Counted from the stretch's first letter, positions 1 to 11,844 are shown. The stretch is 64,000 nt of DNA from Streptomyces misionensis (GCF_900104815.1 NZ_FNTD01000004.1:2186501-2250500), one strand, 5' to 3'. The notes: a model not told the origin generated them from the sequence alone. Numbers and translations are program-made.

Positions 1-398
1 CCCCGGATGAGGTCTTGATTGGGGCTCGCGCGTACCACGCCACTTTAGACGTTGCCCATACCCCGGCATTCGCGGGGGTGGGGTCGTGTTGGCGGACGGC
101 CCGGACGACGCTTTGCGGTCCTCTTCCGACACCCTCTTGTCAAAGGCCCCATAAGAGGGGCCCCACCACTCTTTTGAGCGGTCAGATGAGCGCCTCCTTA
201 TTCATGTGCCGAATGCCGTATCGGCCAGTCGGGAGGCGGATCCCGCGGATGCCCGGCAGTCTGGAATCACCCGCGAAAACGCACGTCCTTACGAGGGTAG
301 GCTCGTCAGCGGCCGGCGGGCAGAAGCACGCCGGCGGCCGGGTGGGCGCATGCCCCGAAGACCGGCGACCGACATGTGGAGAGGAGCCCTGACCCAGG
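1..398. other. Non-coding region upstream of tkt
   Basis: I find no convincing gene here; the open frames lack Streptomyces codon bias. Two competing inverted repeats overlap: GGCCCC/GGGGCC at 145-150 and 157-162, and CCCTCTT/AAGAGGG at 132-138 and 153-159. Either could be a terminator or a leader hairpin. A possible -10, TAGGCT, lies at 298-303, about 95 bases before tkt. In related genomes a divergent ctaB gene lies upstream of tkt, but it does not reach into this window. Confidence 0.5.
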
Positions 399-2486
<2,088 letters not shown>

Positions 2487-2519
2487 CGCTCATATACGAC
2501 ACGTAGGAGATGTAATTCC

Positions 2520-3638
2520 ATGACAGACGCACTCAAGCGCCTCTCCGACGAAGGCGTCGCGATCTGGCTGGACGACCTGTCGCGCAAGCGGATCACGTCC
2601 GGCAACCTCGCCGAGCTGATCGACGACTCGCACGTCGTGGGCGTCACCACCAACCCGACGATCTTCCAGAAGGCGATCTCGCAGGGCGACGGCTACGACC
2701 AGCAGCTGTCGGACCTCGCCGCCCGCAGGGTCACCGTCGAAGAGGCCGTCCGCATGATCACCACGGCGGACGTCCGGGACGCCGCCGACATCCTGCGCCC
2801 GGTCTTCGACGCCACCGACGGCCAGGACGGCCGGGTCTCCATCGAGGTCGACCCGCGCCTCGCGCACAACACCAAGGCGACCGTCGCCGAGGCCAAGCAG
2901 CTGGCCTGGCTGGTGGACCGCCCCAACACCCTGATCAAGATCCCGGCCACCCAGGCGGGTCTGCCGGCGATCACCGAGGTCATCGGCCTGGGCATCAGCG
3001 TCAACGTCACGCTGATCTTCTCCCTGGAGCGCTACCGCCTGGTCATGGACGCGTACCTCTCCGGCCTGGAGAAGGCCAAGGAGCGCGGCCTGGACCTGTC
3101 GAAGATCCACTCCGTGGCCTCCTTCTTCGTGTCCCGGGTGGACACCGAGATCGACAAGCGGCTCGACGGGATCGGTACCGACGAGGCCAAGGCGCTGCGC
3201 GGCAAGGCCGCCCTCGCCAACGCGCGCCTCGCCTACCAGGCGTACGAGGAGGTCTTCTCCTCCGACCGGTGGCTCGCGCTGGAGAAGGCGGGCGCCAACA
3301 AGCAGCGTCCGCTGTGGGCCTCGACCGGCGTGAAGGACCCGGCGTACAAGGACACCCTGTACGTCGACGACCTGGTGGCGCCGAACACGGTCAACACCAT
3401 GCCGGAGGCCACTCTGGAGGCCACCGCCGACCACGGGCAGATCACCGGCGACACCGTGCGCGGCACCTACGAGCAGGCCCGTGCCGAGCTCGACGCGCTG
3501 GCGAAGCTCGGCATCTCGTACGACGACGTCGTGCAGGTGCTGGAGGACGAGGGCGTCGACAAGTTCGAGGCGTCCTGGAACGACCTGCTGAAGTCCACTC
3601 AGGCGGAGCTCGAACGCCTCGCCCCCTCGGAGGACTGA
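2520..3638 (+). CDS. tal: Transaldolase
   Basis: Transaldolase transfers dihydroxyacetone units between sedoheptulose 7-phosphate and glyceraldehyde 3-phosphate. At 372 residues it is the long actinobacterial form. The Schiff-base lysine is K140 in LIKIPAT. ATG at 2520 follows AGGAG at about 2505. The stop is one base from the TTG start of zwf, and the zwf ribosome-binding site (GGAGGACTGAG) overlaps the end of tal, so translation is probably coupled. Confidence 0.97.
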   Translation: MTDALKRLSDEGVAIWLDDLSRKRITSGNLAELIDDSHVVGVTTNPTIFQKAISQGDGYDQQLSDLAARRVTVEEAVRMITTADVRDAADILRPVFDATDGQDGRVSIEVDPRLAHNTKATVAEAKQLAWLVDRPNTLIKIPATQAGLPAITEVIGLGISVNVTLIFSLERYRLVMDAYLSGLEKAKERGLDLSKIHSVASFFVSRVDTEIDKRLDGIGTDEAKALRGKAALANARLAYQAYEEVFSSDRWLALEKAGANKQRPLWASTGVKDPAYKDTLYVDDLVAPNTVNTMPEATLEATADHGQITGDTVRGTYEQARAELDALAKLGISYDDVVQVLEDEGVDKFEASWNDLLKSTQAELERLAPSED

Positions 3639-3639
3639 G

Positions 3640-5178
3640 TTGTCATCCGTTTCCGGTTCCGGGGCGAACCCGCTCCGTGACCCGGCCGACCGACGGCTCC
3701 CGCGCATCGCGGGGCCGTCGGGTCTGGTCATCTTCGGGGTCACGGGCGATCTGTCGCGCAAGAAACTGATGCCCGCGGTGTACGACCTCGCCAACCGGGG
3801 TCTGCTCCCGCCGGGCTTCTCGCTGGTGGGCTTCGCCCGCCGCGAGTGGGCGAACGAGGACTTCGCCCAGGAGGTCCACGACGCCGTCAAGGCGCACGCC
3901 CGTACGCCGTTCCGCGAGGAGGTCTGGCAGCAGCTCATCCAGGGGATGCGCTTCGTGCAGGGCACCTTCGACGACGACGAGGCGTTCGAGCGGCTGCGCT
4001 CCACCATCGAGGAGCTGGACAAGGCCCAGGGCACGGGCGGCAACTTCGCCTTCTACCTGTCGGTGCCGCCGCGTTCCTTCCCGGTGGTCATCCAGCAGCT
4101 GAAGAAGCACGGTCTGGCCGACCAGTCCGGCGGTTCCTGGCGGCGCGCGGTCATCGAGAAGCCGTTCGGGCACGACCTGAAGTCGGCCGAGGAACTGAAC
4201 AAGGTCGTGCACGAGGTGTTCGAGCCGGACCAGGTGTTCCGGATCGACCACTACCTCGGCAAGGAGACCGTCCAGAACATCCTGGCGCTGCGCTTCGCCA
4301 ACACCATGTTCGAGCCGATCTGGAACCGGTCCTTCGTGGACCACGTGCAGATCACCATGGCCGAGGACATCGGCATCGGCGGCCGCGCCGGCTACTACGA
4401 CGGCATCGGCGCCGCCCGTGACGTCATCCAGAACCACCTGCTCCAGCTGCTGGCACTGACCGCGATGGAGGAGCCCGCCTCCTTCGACGCGCAGGCGCTG
4501 GCCGCGGAGAAGACCAAGGTGCTCGGCGCCGTGCGGCTGCCGAAGGACCTGGGCAAGAACACCGTGCGCGGTCAGTACGCGGCGGGCTGGCAGGGCGGCG
4601 AGAAGGTCATCGGCTACCTCGAAGAGGACGGCATCGACCCGAAGTCGAAGACCGACACCTTCGCCGCGATCAAGGTGGGCATCGACAACCGCCGCTGGGC
4701 GGGCGTCCCCTTCTACCTGCGCACCGGCAAGCGTCTGGGCCGCCGGGTGACGGAGATCGCCGTCGTCTTCCAGCGGGCCCCGCACTCCCCCTTCGACCAC
4801 ACGGCGACGGAGGAGCTGGGGCAGAACGCGATCGTGATCCGCGTCCAGCCGGACGAGGGCATCACGGTCCGCTTCGGCTCCAAGGTGCCGGGCACCTCGA
4901 TGGAGATCCGGGACGTGTCGATGGACTTCGCCTACGGCGAGTCGTTCACCGAGTCCAGCCCGGAGGCGTACGAGCGGCTGATCCTGGACGTGCTGCTCGG
5001 CGACGCCAACCTCTTCCCGCGCACGGAGGAGGTCGAGCTGTCCTGGAAGATCCTCGACCCGATCGAGGAGTACTGGGACAAGCACGGCAGGCCCGCGCAG
5101 TACAAGTCGGGCACCTGGGGCCCCGCCGAGGCGGACGAGATGCTCGCACGAGACGGACGGAGCTGGCGCCGGCCATGA
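3640..5178 (+). CDS. zwf: Glucose-6-phosphate 1-dehydrogenase
   Basis: First oxidative step of the pentose phosphate pathway: glucose 6-phosphate to 6-phosphogluconolactone with production of NADPH. The 512-residue protein has the nucleotide motif FGVTGDLSRKK (residues 32-42) and the active-site signature RIDHYLGKE starting at R201. The start is a rare TTG at 3640; it is preferred because the tal stop region supplies GGAGG immediately before it, and no ATG or GTG is better placed. The stop overlaps the opcA start by four bases (ATGA). Confidence 0.96.
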   Translation: MSSVSGSGANPLRDPADRRLPRIAGPSGLVIFGVTGDLSRKKLMPAVYDLANRGLLPPGFSLVGFARREWANEDFAQEVHDAVKAHARTPFREEVWQQLIQGMRFVQGTFDDDEAFERLRSTIEELDKAQGTGGNFAFYLSVPPRSFPVVIQQLKKHGLADQSGGSWRRAVIEKPFGHDLKSAEELNKVVHEVFEPDQVFRIDHYLGKETVQNILALRFANTMFEPIWNRSFVDHVQITMAEDIGIGGRAGYYDGIGAARDVIQNHLLQLLALTAMEEPASFDAQALAAEKTKVLGAVRLPKDLGKNTVRGQYAAGWQGGEKVIGYLEEDGIDPKSKTDTFAAIKVGIDNRRWAGVPFYLRTGKRLGRRVTEIAVVFQRAPHSPFDHTATEELGQNAIVIRVQPDEGITVRFGSKVPGTSMEIRDVSMDFAYGESFTESSPEAYERLILDVLLGDANLFPRTEEVELSWKILDPIEEYWDKHGRPAQYKSGTWGPAEADEMLARDGRSWRRP

Positions 5179-6314
5179 AGATAGACCTGACCGACACCAC
5201 CGCCGGTGAGATCAACAAGGCGCTCGTACAGGGCCGCCGGGCCATCGGCACCCCCGCCGTCGGCATGGTCCTCACCCTCGTCATCGTCACCGACGAGGAG
5301 AACGCCTACGACGCGCTGAAGGCCGCCAACGACGCTTCGCGCGAGCACCCCTCGCGCACGCTGGTGGTCGTCAAGCGGGTCTCGCGCACCCCGCGCGACC
5401 GCACCTCCTCGCGTCTGGACGCCGAGGTGCGGGTGGGCGCGGACGCGGGCACCGGCGAGACGGTCGTGCTGCGGCTGTACGGCGAGGTCGTCGGCCAAGC
5501 CGACTCCGTCGTGCTGCCGCTGCTGCTGCCGGACGCACCGGTGGTCGTGTGGTGGCCGGTGAACGCGCCGCTGGACCCCGCCAAGGACCCGCTGGGCGCG
5601 CTCGCCCAGCGCCGGGTCACCGACACCTACGCCGCTGAGGAGCCGGTGCGCGAGCTGACCGCCCGCGCCGCGGCCTACACCCCCGGCGACACCGATCTGT
5701 CCTGGACCCGGATCACGCCCTGGCGCTCGATGCTGGCGGCCGCCCTGGACCAGGTCACCTGCAAGGTGCAGGCGGTCGAGGTGGAGGGCGAGGAGTTCAA
5801 CCCGAGCTGCGAGCTGCTGGCGATGTGGCTCGCGGACCGGCTGGACGTGCCGGTGCGCCTGTCCCCGTCCGCGGGGCCGGGCCTGACGGCCGTCCGCATG
5901 GACACCACCTGCGGCCCGATCACCCTGGACCGGGCGGACGGCTCCCTCGCCACGCTGTCCATCGAGGGCCAGCCGGCCCGTGCGGTGGCGCTGAAGCGGC
6001 GGGACACCGCCGAGCTGATCGCGGAGGAGCTGCGCCGGCTGGACCCGGACGACACCTACGCGTCGGCGCTGCGCTACGGGGTGGACCGGCTGGACACGGT
6101 TCCGCGGCAGGCGGCCGGCGAGTCCTTTGACGCCTCCGGTGAGGGAACCCCGGACGCCGAGGCCCCCGCGGGGACCGCGGAAGCCGAGGTCCCCGCGAAG
6201 GGGGCGGCGGTCGCCGAGCCGGAGCCCGTCGAGCAGGCGGCCAAGGCGCCCGCGAAGAAGGCGGCGGCCAGGACCGCGAAGAAGGCCCCCGCGAGGAAGG
6301 CGACGGCGAAGTGA
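5175..6314 (+). CDS. opcA: Glucose-6-phosphate dehydrogenase assembly protein OpcA
   Basis: OpcA is the actinobacterial and cyanobacterial partner needed for full G6PDH activity, and its place between zwf and pgl fits that role. ATG at 5175 overlaps the zwf stop. The conserved body covers roughly residues 1-325. The last 50 or so residues are Ala/Lys/Pro-rich (for example APAKKAAARTAKKAPARK), a histone-H1-like tail beyond the usual OpcA fold. The tail may bind nucleic acid or polyanions, but that is inference. The stop overlaps the pgl start (GTGA). Confidence 0.93.
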   Translation: MKIDLTDTTAGEINKALVQGRRAIGTPAVGMVLTLVIVTDEENAYDALKAANDASREHPSRTLVVVKRVSRTPRDRTSSRLDAEVRVGADAGTGETVVLRLYGEVVGQADSVVLPLLLPDAPVVVWWPVNAPLDPAKDPLGALAQRRVTDTYAAEEPVRELTARAAAYTPGDTDLSWTRITPWRSMLAAALDQVTCKVQAVEVEGEEFNPSCELLAMWLADRLDVPVRLSPSAGPGLTAVRMDTTCGPITLDRADGSLATLSIEGQPARAVALKRRDTAELIAEELRRLDPDDTYASALRYGVDRLDTVPRQAAGESFDASGEGTPDAEAPAGTAEAEVPAKGAAVAEPEPVEQAAKAPAKKAAARTAKKAPARKATAK

Positions 6315-7093
6315 ACACCCCGCAGCTGGTCGTCCACCGCGACAAGGAACTGATGGCCCAGGCCGCCGCGGCCCGGCTGATCACGAAGATCGTGGACGCG
6401 CAGGCCTCCCGGGGCACCGCGTCCGTGGTCCTCACCGGCGGCCGCAACGGCAACGGCCTGCTGGCCGCGCTGGCGGCGGCACCGGCCCGGGACGCCGTCG
6501 ACTGGACCCGGCTCGACCTGTGGTGGGGCGACGAGCGCTATCTGCCCGAAGGCGACCCCGAGCGCAATGTCACCCAGGCCCGCGAGGCCCTGCTGGACTC
6601 CGTCCCGCTGGACCCGGAGCGCGTGCACGCCATGCCCGCCTCCGACGGGCCGTACGGCACGGACGTCGAGGCGGCGGCCGAGGCCTACGCGGCGGAGCTG
6701 GCGAAGGCGGCCGGCCCGGAGAACCACGGCTCGGTGCCCACCTTCGACGTGCTGATGCTGGGCGTCGGCCCGGACACCCATGTGGCCTCGCTCTTCCCGG
6801 AGCTGCCGGCCGTACGGGAGACCGAGCGCACGGTGGTGGGCGTGCACGGCGCGCCCAAGCCGCCGCCCACCCGGATCTCGCTCACCCTGCCCGCGATCCG
6901 CTCGGCCCGCGAGGTCTGGCTGCTCGCGGCCGGCGAGGACAAGGCGGAGGCCGCGGCCATCGCCCTGTCCGGCGCGGGCGAGATCCAGGCCCCGGCGGCG
7001 GGTGCCCGCGGCCGCAGCCGCACGCTGTGGCTGCTGGACGCGGCGGCGGCCTCCCAGCTGCCCCGGTCGCTGTATCCGCCGGCGTCCCCCTGA
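6311..7093 (+). CDS. pgl: 6-phosphogluconolactonase
   Basis: DevB/SOL-type 6-phosphogluconolactonase, hydrolysing the Zwf product to 6-phosphogluconate. The 260 residues include the sugar-isomerase-like motifs VVLTGGRNG near the N-terminus and DLWWGDERY around residues 74-82, then DVLMLGVGPDTHVASLFP. The GTG start is fixed by the 4-base overlap with opcA. It is the last gene of the operon and is followed by a strong hairpin at 7114-7148. Confidence 0.95.
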   Translation: MNTPQLVVHRDKELMAQAAAARLITKIVDAQASRGTASVVLTGGRNGNGLLAALAAAPARDAVDWTRLDLWWGDERYLPEGDPERNVTQAREALLDSVPLDPERVHAMPASDGPYGTDVEAAAEAYAAELAKAAGPENHGSVPTFDVLMLGVGPDTHVASLFPELPAVRETERTVVGVHGAPKPPPTRISLTLPAIRSAREVWLLAAGEDKAEAAAIALSGAGEIQAPAAGARGRSRTLWLLDAAAASQLPRSLYPPASP

Positions 7094-7113
7094 CGCACGA
7101 CGCCCGGAACGAG

Positions 7114-7148
7114 GAGACGGCGGGGATGGCCACCATCCCCGCCGTCTC
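7114..7148. terminator. Bidirectional terminator after pgl
   Basis: A perfect 16-bp inverted repeat: GAGACGGCGGGGATGG at 7114-7129 and its complement at 7133-7148, with a 3-base loop. It lies between the convergent pgl operon and the minus-strand membrane-protein gene ending at 7161. Confidence 0.85.
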
Positions 7149-7160
7149 GCGTATCCGGGA

Positions 7161-7940
7161 TCAACGACCGTAGGAGTACGGCGCGTCGGCCGGTGCCCGG
7201 CGGGCGTGCAGCGCCGGATGGTCGGTCAGCCGGATGCCGTAGCGCCGCTTCAGGAGGGCCAGCTCGTACAGGGCGATGCCGGTGACCGTCACCGGGGCGC
7301 CGAGGACGAACACGATGCCGAGGGCGAGTCCGAGGCCGTGCAGATCGCCGGTGAACAGGTCCGGCAGGGCCATCAGCCAGCTGGTGACGACGGCGAGCAG
7401 GGGCGGCAGGGCGCGGTGCACGGCCGCCGTGCCGAAGAAGTTCCCGGTGACGCGCAGGGCCCCGGCACCGACGAACCAGATCAGCCACAGCGTCACCAGG
7501 CTCACCGGCAGGATCAGCAGCCCCGAGCCCAGCTCGCTGTTGTGCTGGAGCAGCAGCAGGGCCACCACCGCCGAGGCGATGAAGGTGAGCAGCAGCCCCA
7601 GTGCCCTCAGCAGCGCCGGGCGCAGGGCGCGCAGGCTGCCGGTGCGCCGCCAGATCCACAGCATCACCCCGACCGTCAGCGGGGCGATCACCAGCAGCAC
7701 CCCACAGGCGACGAGCAGGTTCTCCAGCATCTCCGTGACGGCGAAGCCGCCCTGCACGAAGGTGTAGACGCCGATGGCGGCGACCGTGCCCCCGGCCACC
7801 CGGATCCGCTTCAGCTGCTCCACGGTCGGGTCGAGCGGCTCGGGTATCCAGGCCGGGTGGAACACCGCCCGTGCCGCGTGATGGGCTTTCAGCCAGTTCC
7901 GCTCGCGCTGTTCTCCCGGCCTGCGGATCCCCCGTGCCAC
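7161..7940 (-). CDS. Six-TM membrane protein of unknown function
   Basis: A 259-residue integral membrane protein that I cannot assign to a characterised family. A basic cytoplasmic N-terminus of about 50 residues precedes six hydrophobic segments, at roughly 52-70, 80-100, 108-130, 137-160, 175-195 and 205-228. The tail is short and Tyr/Arg-containing. GTG at 7940 follows GGGGGAG and GGAG in the upstream 20 bases. It lies between pgl and pgi, but nothing in the sequence links it to sugar metabolism. Confidence 0.8.
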   Translation of the reverse strand: MARGIRRPGEQRERNWLKAHHAARAVFHPAWIPEPLDPTVEQLKRIRVAGGTVAAIGVYTFVQGGFAVTEMLENLLVACGVLLVIAPLTVGVMLWIWRRTGSLRALRPALLRALGLLLTFIASAVVALLLLQHNSELGSGLLILPVSLVTLWLIWFVGAGALRVTGNFFGTAAVHRALPPLLAVVTSWLMALPDLFTGDLHGLGLALGIVFVLGAPVTVTGIALYELALLKRRYGIRLTDHPALHARRAPADAPYSYGR

Positions 7941-8058
7941 GGCACACTCCCCCGAGTCGCGTTGTTCATGATCATCGGGAGTGTACGGGACACGGGGGAC
8001 GCCATCGGGCCGGGCCGCCGACCGGCCGTCGGGGGCCTTGGCGCCGGTCTCGGCGCAC

Positions 8059-8114
8059 GGCCCCTCAGCTCCGGCCCCTCAGCTCCGGCCCCTCAGCTCC
8101 GGCCGCGCAGCTCC
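8059..8114. repeat. 14-bp tandem repeat at the 3' end of pgi
   Basis: Three exact copies of GGCCCCTCAGCTCC occupy 8059-8072, 8073-8086 and 8087-8100. A fourth, diverged copy (8101-8114) lies inside the pgi coding sequence. Read on the minus strand each exact unit carries a TGA, so the array looks like replication-slippage copies of the last codons and stop of pgi. Confidence 0.9.
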
Positions 8115-9745
8115 CGGTAGCGGGCGACCAGCGCCTTGGTCGAGGCGTCGAGGCCGGGGGCCTCGGCGCCCTCGGTGAGGGCGGGTTCGACGCGCTTGGC
8201 GAGGACCTTGCCCAGCTCCACGCCCCACTGGTCGAAGGAGTCGATGTCCCACACCGCGCCCTGCACGAAGACCTTGTGCTCGTAGAGGGCGATCAGCTGG
8301 CCGAGCACGGAGGGAGTGAGTTCCCTCGCCAGGATGGTGGTCGTGGGCCGGTTGCCCGGGAAGGTCTTGTGGGGCACCAGTTCCTCGGGCACGCCCTCCG
8401 CGCGGACCTCCTCGGCGCTCTTGCCGAAGGCGAGCGCCTGGGTCTGGGCGAAGAAGTTGGCCATCAACAGGTCGTGCTGGGCCTTCAGTTCGCCGTTCAG
8501 CTCGGCGACCGGCTCGGCGAAGCCGATGAAGTCGGCCGGGATCAGCTTGGTGCCCTGGTGGATCAACTGGTAGTACGCGTGCTGCCCGTTGGTGCCGGGA
8601 GTGCCCCAGACCACCGGCCCGGTCTGCCAGTCGACCTGCTTGCCGTCCCGCGCCACGTACTTGCCGTTGGACTCCATGTCCAGCTGCTGGAGGTAGGCGG
8701 TGAACTTGGACAGGTAGTGGCTGTACGGCAGCACCGCGTGCGACTGGGCGTCGTGGAAGTTGCCGTACCAGATGCCCAGCAGGCCGAGCAGCAGCGGGGC
8801 GTTGGCCTCCGGGGGCGCGGTGCGGAAGTGCTCGTCCATCAGCCGGAAGCCGTCCAGCATCTCCCGGAACCGGTCCGGTCCGACGGCGATCATCAGGGAG
8901 AGGCCGATCGCGGAGTCGTACGAGTAGCGGCCGCCGACCCAGTCCCAGAACTCGAACATGTTGTCCGGGTCGATGCCGAACTCGGCGACCTTGCCCGCGT
9001 TGGTGGACAGCGCCACGAAGTGCTTGGCCACCGCGGCCTCGTCGCCCAGCGCGGCCAGCAGCCAGGCGCGCGCGGAGGTCGCGTTGGTGATCGTCTCGAT
9101 CGTGGTGAAGGTCTTGGAGGCGACGATGAACAGGGTCTCGGCCGGGTCCAGGTCGCGGGTGGCCTCGTGCAGGTCGGCGCCGTCCACGTTGGAGACGAAG
9201 CGGACGGTCAGCTCGCGGTCGGTGTAGGCGCGCAGCGCCTCGTAGGCCATGGCGGGGCCGAGGTCGGAGCCGCCGATGCCGATGTTGACCACGTTCCTGA
9301 TGCGCTTGCCGGTGTGCCCGGTCCAGGCGCCGGAGCGGACCCGCTCGGCGAAGTCGGCCATCTTGTCGAGCACCGCGTGCACCTTGGGCACCACGTTCTC
9401 GCCGTCGACCTCAATCACCGCGTCCCGCGGGGCGCGCAGCGCGGTGTGCAGCACCGCCCGGCCCTCGGTGACGTTGATCTTCTCGCCCCGGAACATGGCG
9501 TCCCGCAGCCCGGCCACGTCCCTCGCCGCGGCCAGCTCGCGCAGCAGCCGCAGGGTCTCGCCGGTGACCAGGTGCTTGCTGTAGTCGATGGTGAGGTCGC
9601 CGACCCGCAGGGTGTACCCGGTGCCGCGCTCGGGTTCGGCGGCGAACAGGTCCCTCAGATGGACGCCGGCCAGCTCCTCCCGGTGCTTGGCGAGAGCGGT
9701 CCACTCGGGCGACTGGTTGAGCCTGGTACGGCCGTCTGCGTTCAT
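8093..9745 (-). CDS. pgi: Glucose-6-phosphate isomerase
   Basis: Interconverts glucose 6-phosphate and fructose 6-phosphate, linking the pentose phosphate operon to the gap-pgk-tpiA cluster nearby. The 550-residue length is typical. Signatures include the [11 protein letters not shown] phosphate-binding loop and the C-terminal [20 protein letters not shown] at 9745 is preceded by a purine-rich AAGGCGGAAG. Upstream lie a possible 78-codon gene and, about 320 bases away, a perfect DNA-damage promoter motif (10068-10090), so pgi may have a long leader or be a second cistron. Confidence 0.96.
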   Translation of the reverse strand: MNADGRTRLNQSPEWTALAKHREELAGVHLRDLFAAEPERGTGYTLRVGDLTIDYSKHLVTGETLRLLRELAAARDVAGLRDAMFRGEKINVTEGRAVLHTALRAPRDAVIEVDGENVVPKVHAVLDKMADFAERVRSGAWTGHTGKRIRNVVNIGIGGSDLGPAMAYEALRAYTDRELTVRFVSNVDGADLHEATRDLDPAETLFIVASKTFTTIETITNATSARAWLLAALGDEAAVAKHFVALSTNAGKVAEFGIDPDNMFEFWDWVGGRYSYDSAIGLSLMIAVGPDRFREMLDGFRLMDEHFRTAPPEANAPLLLGLLGIWYGNFHDAQSHAVLPYSHYLSKFTAYLQQLDMESNGKYVARDGKQVDWQTGPVVWGTPGTNGQHAYYQLIHQGTKLIPADFIGFAEPVAELNGELKAQHDLLMANFFAQTQALAFGKSAEEVRAEGVPEELVPHKTFPGNRPTTTILARELTPSVLGQLIALYEHKVFVQGAVWDIDSFDQWGVELGKVLAKRVEPALTEGAEAPGLDASTKALVARYRELRGRS

Positions 9746-9798
9746 TTCCGACTTCCGCCTTCTTTCGTGCCTGTCCCAGCGGGTTCCAACCTAATTGA

Positions 9799-10035
9799 TC
9801 ACTGCCGGGTACGGGCCGCGGTCGCGCCGTCCTCGGGGGCGACAGGGCGGGCAGCAGGGCGGCGGAGGCGTTGTCGCGATGGCCACGGGCGGTCAGGGCG
9901 GCGTTGAGCGACGGTCGGCCGCGGCACGGCGGTGCGCGGCGCGGCGTCGGAGCGGAACGGCACGGCGGCGCTCCACGGCCACCGGAAAACCCCGCGCCAT
10001 GCGGGCGCGCGCATCCGCCCCGTCGCCGTCGCCAC
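9799..10035 (-). CDS. Possible small Arg/Pro-rich protein (78 aa), doubtful
   Basis: This open frame encodes a strongly basic Arg/Pro/Ala-rich 78-residue product matching no family I know. In favour: a GTG start with AGGGGGAG just before it, about 26 bases downstream of the predicted start site of the PafBC-type promoter at 10068-10090, and a stop 53 bases before pgi. Against: GC is almost equal at the three codon positions (about 79, 78 and 85 percent by my count), unlike normal Streptomyces genes. It may instead be the pgi leader. Confidence 0.3.
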   Translation of the reverse strand: MATATGRMRAPAWRGVFRWPWSAAVPFRSDAAPRTAVPRPTVAQRRPDRPWPSRQRLRRPAARPVAPEDGATAARTRQ

Positions 10036-10067
10036 AACTCCCCCTCGCGGTCGTCGCCTTCACGAGA

Positions 10068-10090
10068 ACCGTAGGGGGTGCCACTGACAA
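10068..10090 (-). promoter_or_regulatory. PafBC-type (RecA-independent) damage promoter upstream of pgi
   Basis: On the minus strand: TTGTCAGTG (10090-10082), exactly 8 bases, then TACGGT (10073-10068). This is a perfect match to the consensus tTGTCRgtg-N8-TAnnnT described for RecA/LexA-independent DNA-damage genes of mycobacteria. Confidence 0.8.
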
Positions 10091-10122
10091 CGGGCCGCGG
10101 GCGAGCGGGTGGATACGGCTCC

Positions 10123-10147
10123 GGCCAGGCACCCGAGGGGCCCGGCC
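10123..10147 (-). terminator. Hairpin after the RbpA-family gene
   Basis: GGCCaGGC and GCCcGGCC arms flank about 9 bases directly downstream of the 10160 stop. This would separate the RbpA-family gene from the promoter serving pgi. Confidence 0.5.
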
Positions 10148-10159
10148 GGTCGTCAGTTC

Positions 10160-10495
10160 CTAGATCTCGCCGCGGAGTTTGGCGAGCGCCTCGGCGAGGA
10201 TCGCCTCGCCGTCCGCGTCGCTGCGCCGCTCCCGCACATAGGCGAGGTGGGTCTTGTACGGCTCGGTGCGCGGCGGGTCCGGGGGGTTGTCCCGGTCCTG
10301 GCCGGCCGGAAAGCCGCAGCGCGGGCAGTCCCAGGTGTCGGGAACCTGCGCGTCGCTGGCGAAGCTCGGCTGCGTCTCGTGCCCGTTGGAGCACCAGAAG
10401 GAGATGCGCAGCCGCGGTGCGGACTCGCCGCGCTCGGCCTCGCCCATCGGCCCCGCCCCGACCCGGCTTCCTCGGATCGCGTTGCCACTTGCCAC
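10160..10495 (-). CDS. RbpA-family RNA polymerase-binding protein (paralogue)
   Basis: RbpA proteins bind actinobacterial RNA polymerase and group-1/2 sigma factors and stabilise open complexes. This 111-residue member keeps the four-residue metal-site pattern C35-x3-H39...C57-x2-C60, a proline-rich linker, and a C-terminal helical stretch (THLAYVRERR...) resembling the sigma-interacting domain. Its N-terminus differs from the main RbpA as I remember it, so this is probably the second paralogue often called RbpB. GTG at 10495 follows AGGGAG. The leader contains a hairpin at 10523-10549. Confidence 0.8.
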   Translation of the reverse strand: MASGNAIRGSRVGAGPMGEAERGESAPRLRISFWCSNGHETQPSFASDAQVPDTWDCPRCGFPAGQDRDNPPDPPRTEPYKTHLAYVRERRSDADGEAILAEALAKLRGEI

Positions 10496-10522
10496 GGTCG
10501 TAACTCCCTGCGTGATGGTGCC

Positions 10523-10567
10523 GCGAAGCGAGTCGGCGTTCCGCTTCGCCGCGAGCGCCTCAGTCTA
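10523..10567 (-). promoter_or_regulatory. Promoter -10 and leader hairpin of the RbpA-family gene
   Basis: A -10 TAGACT lies at 10567-10562. Just downstream in the leader, an 8-bp perfect inverted repeat (GCGAAGCG/CGCTTCGC at 10523-10530 and 10542-10549, 11-base loop) ends 27 bases before the GTG. It may control leader stability or translation. Confidence 0.45.
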
Positions 10568-10623
10568 CGTAAGGCCCAACGCGCGTCCAGTGATTGGAGT
10601 TACCGCCCCCACATCCAGACGCA

Positions 10624-10670
10624 AGCCCCATGATAGGCCGCGCATGGGAGCGCGTACCGAACATGGGGCT
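10624..10670 (-). terminator. Putative terminator after secG
   Basis: AGCCCCATG (10624-10632) pairs perfectly with CATGGGGCT (10662-10670). The loop contains a second small stem, CGCGC/GCGCG. It lies 36 bases beyond the secG stop. Confidence 0.5.
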
Positions 10671-10705
10671 CAACGTACGGAATGTGTGGGCCGTGCGGCC
10701 CGGGA

Positions 10706-10942
10706 TCAGCTGTTCGTCTTCATCAGGATGCCGAGGACCACGATGCACGCGAGCCACAGCACGCCGATCACGACGGTGATCCGGTCGAGGTTGCGCTCGG
10801 CGACCGAGGAGCCGCCGACGGAGGACTGCATGCCGCCACCGAACATGTCGGAGAGGCCGCCGCCCTTTCCCTTGTGCATCAGCACCAGCAGCATCAGCAG
10901 CAGGCTGAAGACGATCAGGGCGATCGAGAACCCCAAAACCAC
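10706..10942 (-). CDS. secG: Preprotein translocase subunit SecG
   Basis: SecG is the small membrane subunit of the SecYEG channel. With the GTG at 10942 the protein has 78 residues and two hydrophobic segments: VLGFSIALIVFSLLLMLLVL at the N-terminus and ITVVIGVLWLACIVVLGIL at the C-terminus. The Gly-rich GKGGGLSDMFGGG cytoplasmic loop lies between them, as in the family. GAGGAAG lies about 12 bases upstream. An upstream start at 10990 would add a non-conserved polar extension. It follows the gap-pgk-tpiA run, an association common in high-GC Gram-positives. Confidence 0.93.
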   Translation of the reverse strand: MVLGFSIALIVFSLLLMLLVLMHKGKGGGLSDMFGGGMQSSVGGSSVAERNLDRITVVIGVLWLACIVVLGILMKTNS

Positions 10943-10977
10943 GGCTGGACCAACTTCCTCGGAATCGGATGGACGAC

Positions 10978-11005
10978 GGGGGCACAGCACCTGGGCCGTG
11001 CCCCC
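10978..11005. terminator. Hairpin between tpiA and secG
   Basis: GGGGGCAC (10978-10985) and GTGCCCCC (10998-11005) form an 8-bp GC-rich stem with a 12-base loop and no U-tract. It could be a partial terminator or a processing site setting secG levels relative to tpiA. Confidence 0.5.
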
Positions 11006-11061
11006 GCAAGAGTACGACGTATCGCGGCTACCGCCTACTCATGAGCGGCGTCACCGCACCG

Positions 11062-11838
<777 letters not shown>

Positions 11839-11844
11839 ACGGGG

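Noticed and set aside
9893..10063. Leaderless 57-codon frame beginning at GTG 10063
   Set aside because: Only 4 bases separate it from the -10, too few for a leaderless start; the frame at 10035 is better placed.
10706..10990. Longer SecG starting at 10990
   Set aside because: The extra 16 residues are polar and unlike SecG; a GTG with GAGGAAG upstream at 10942 gives the family length.
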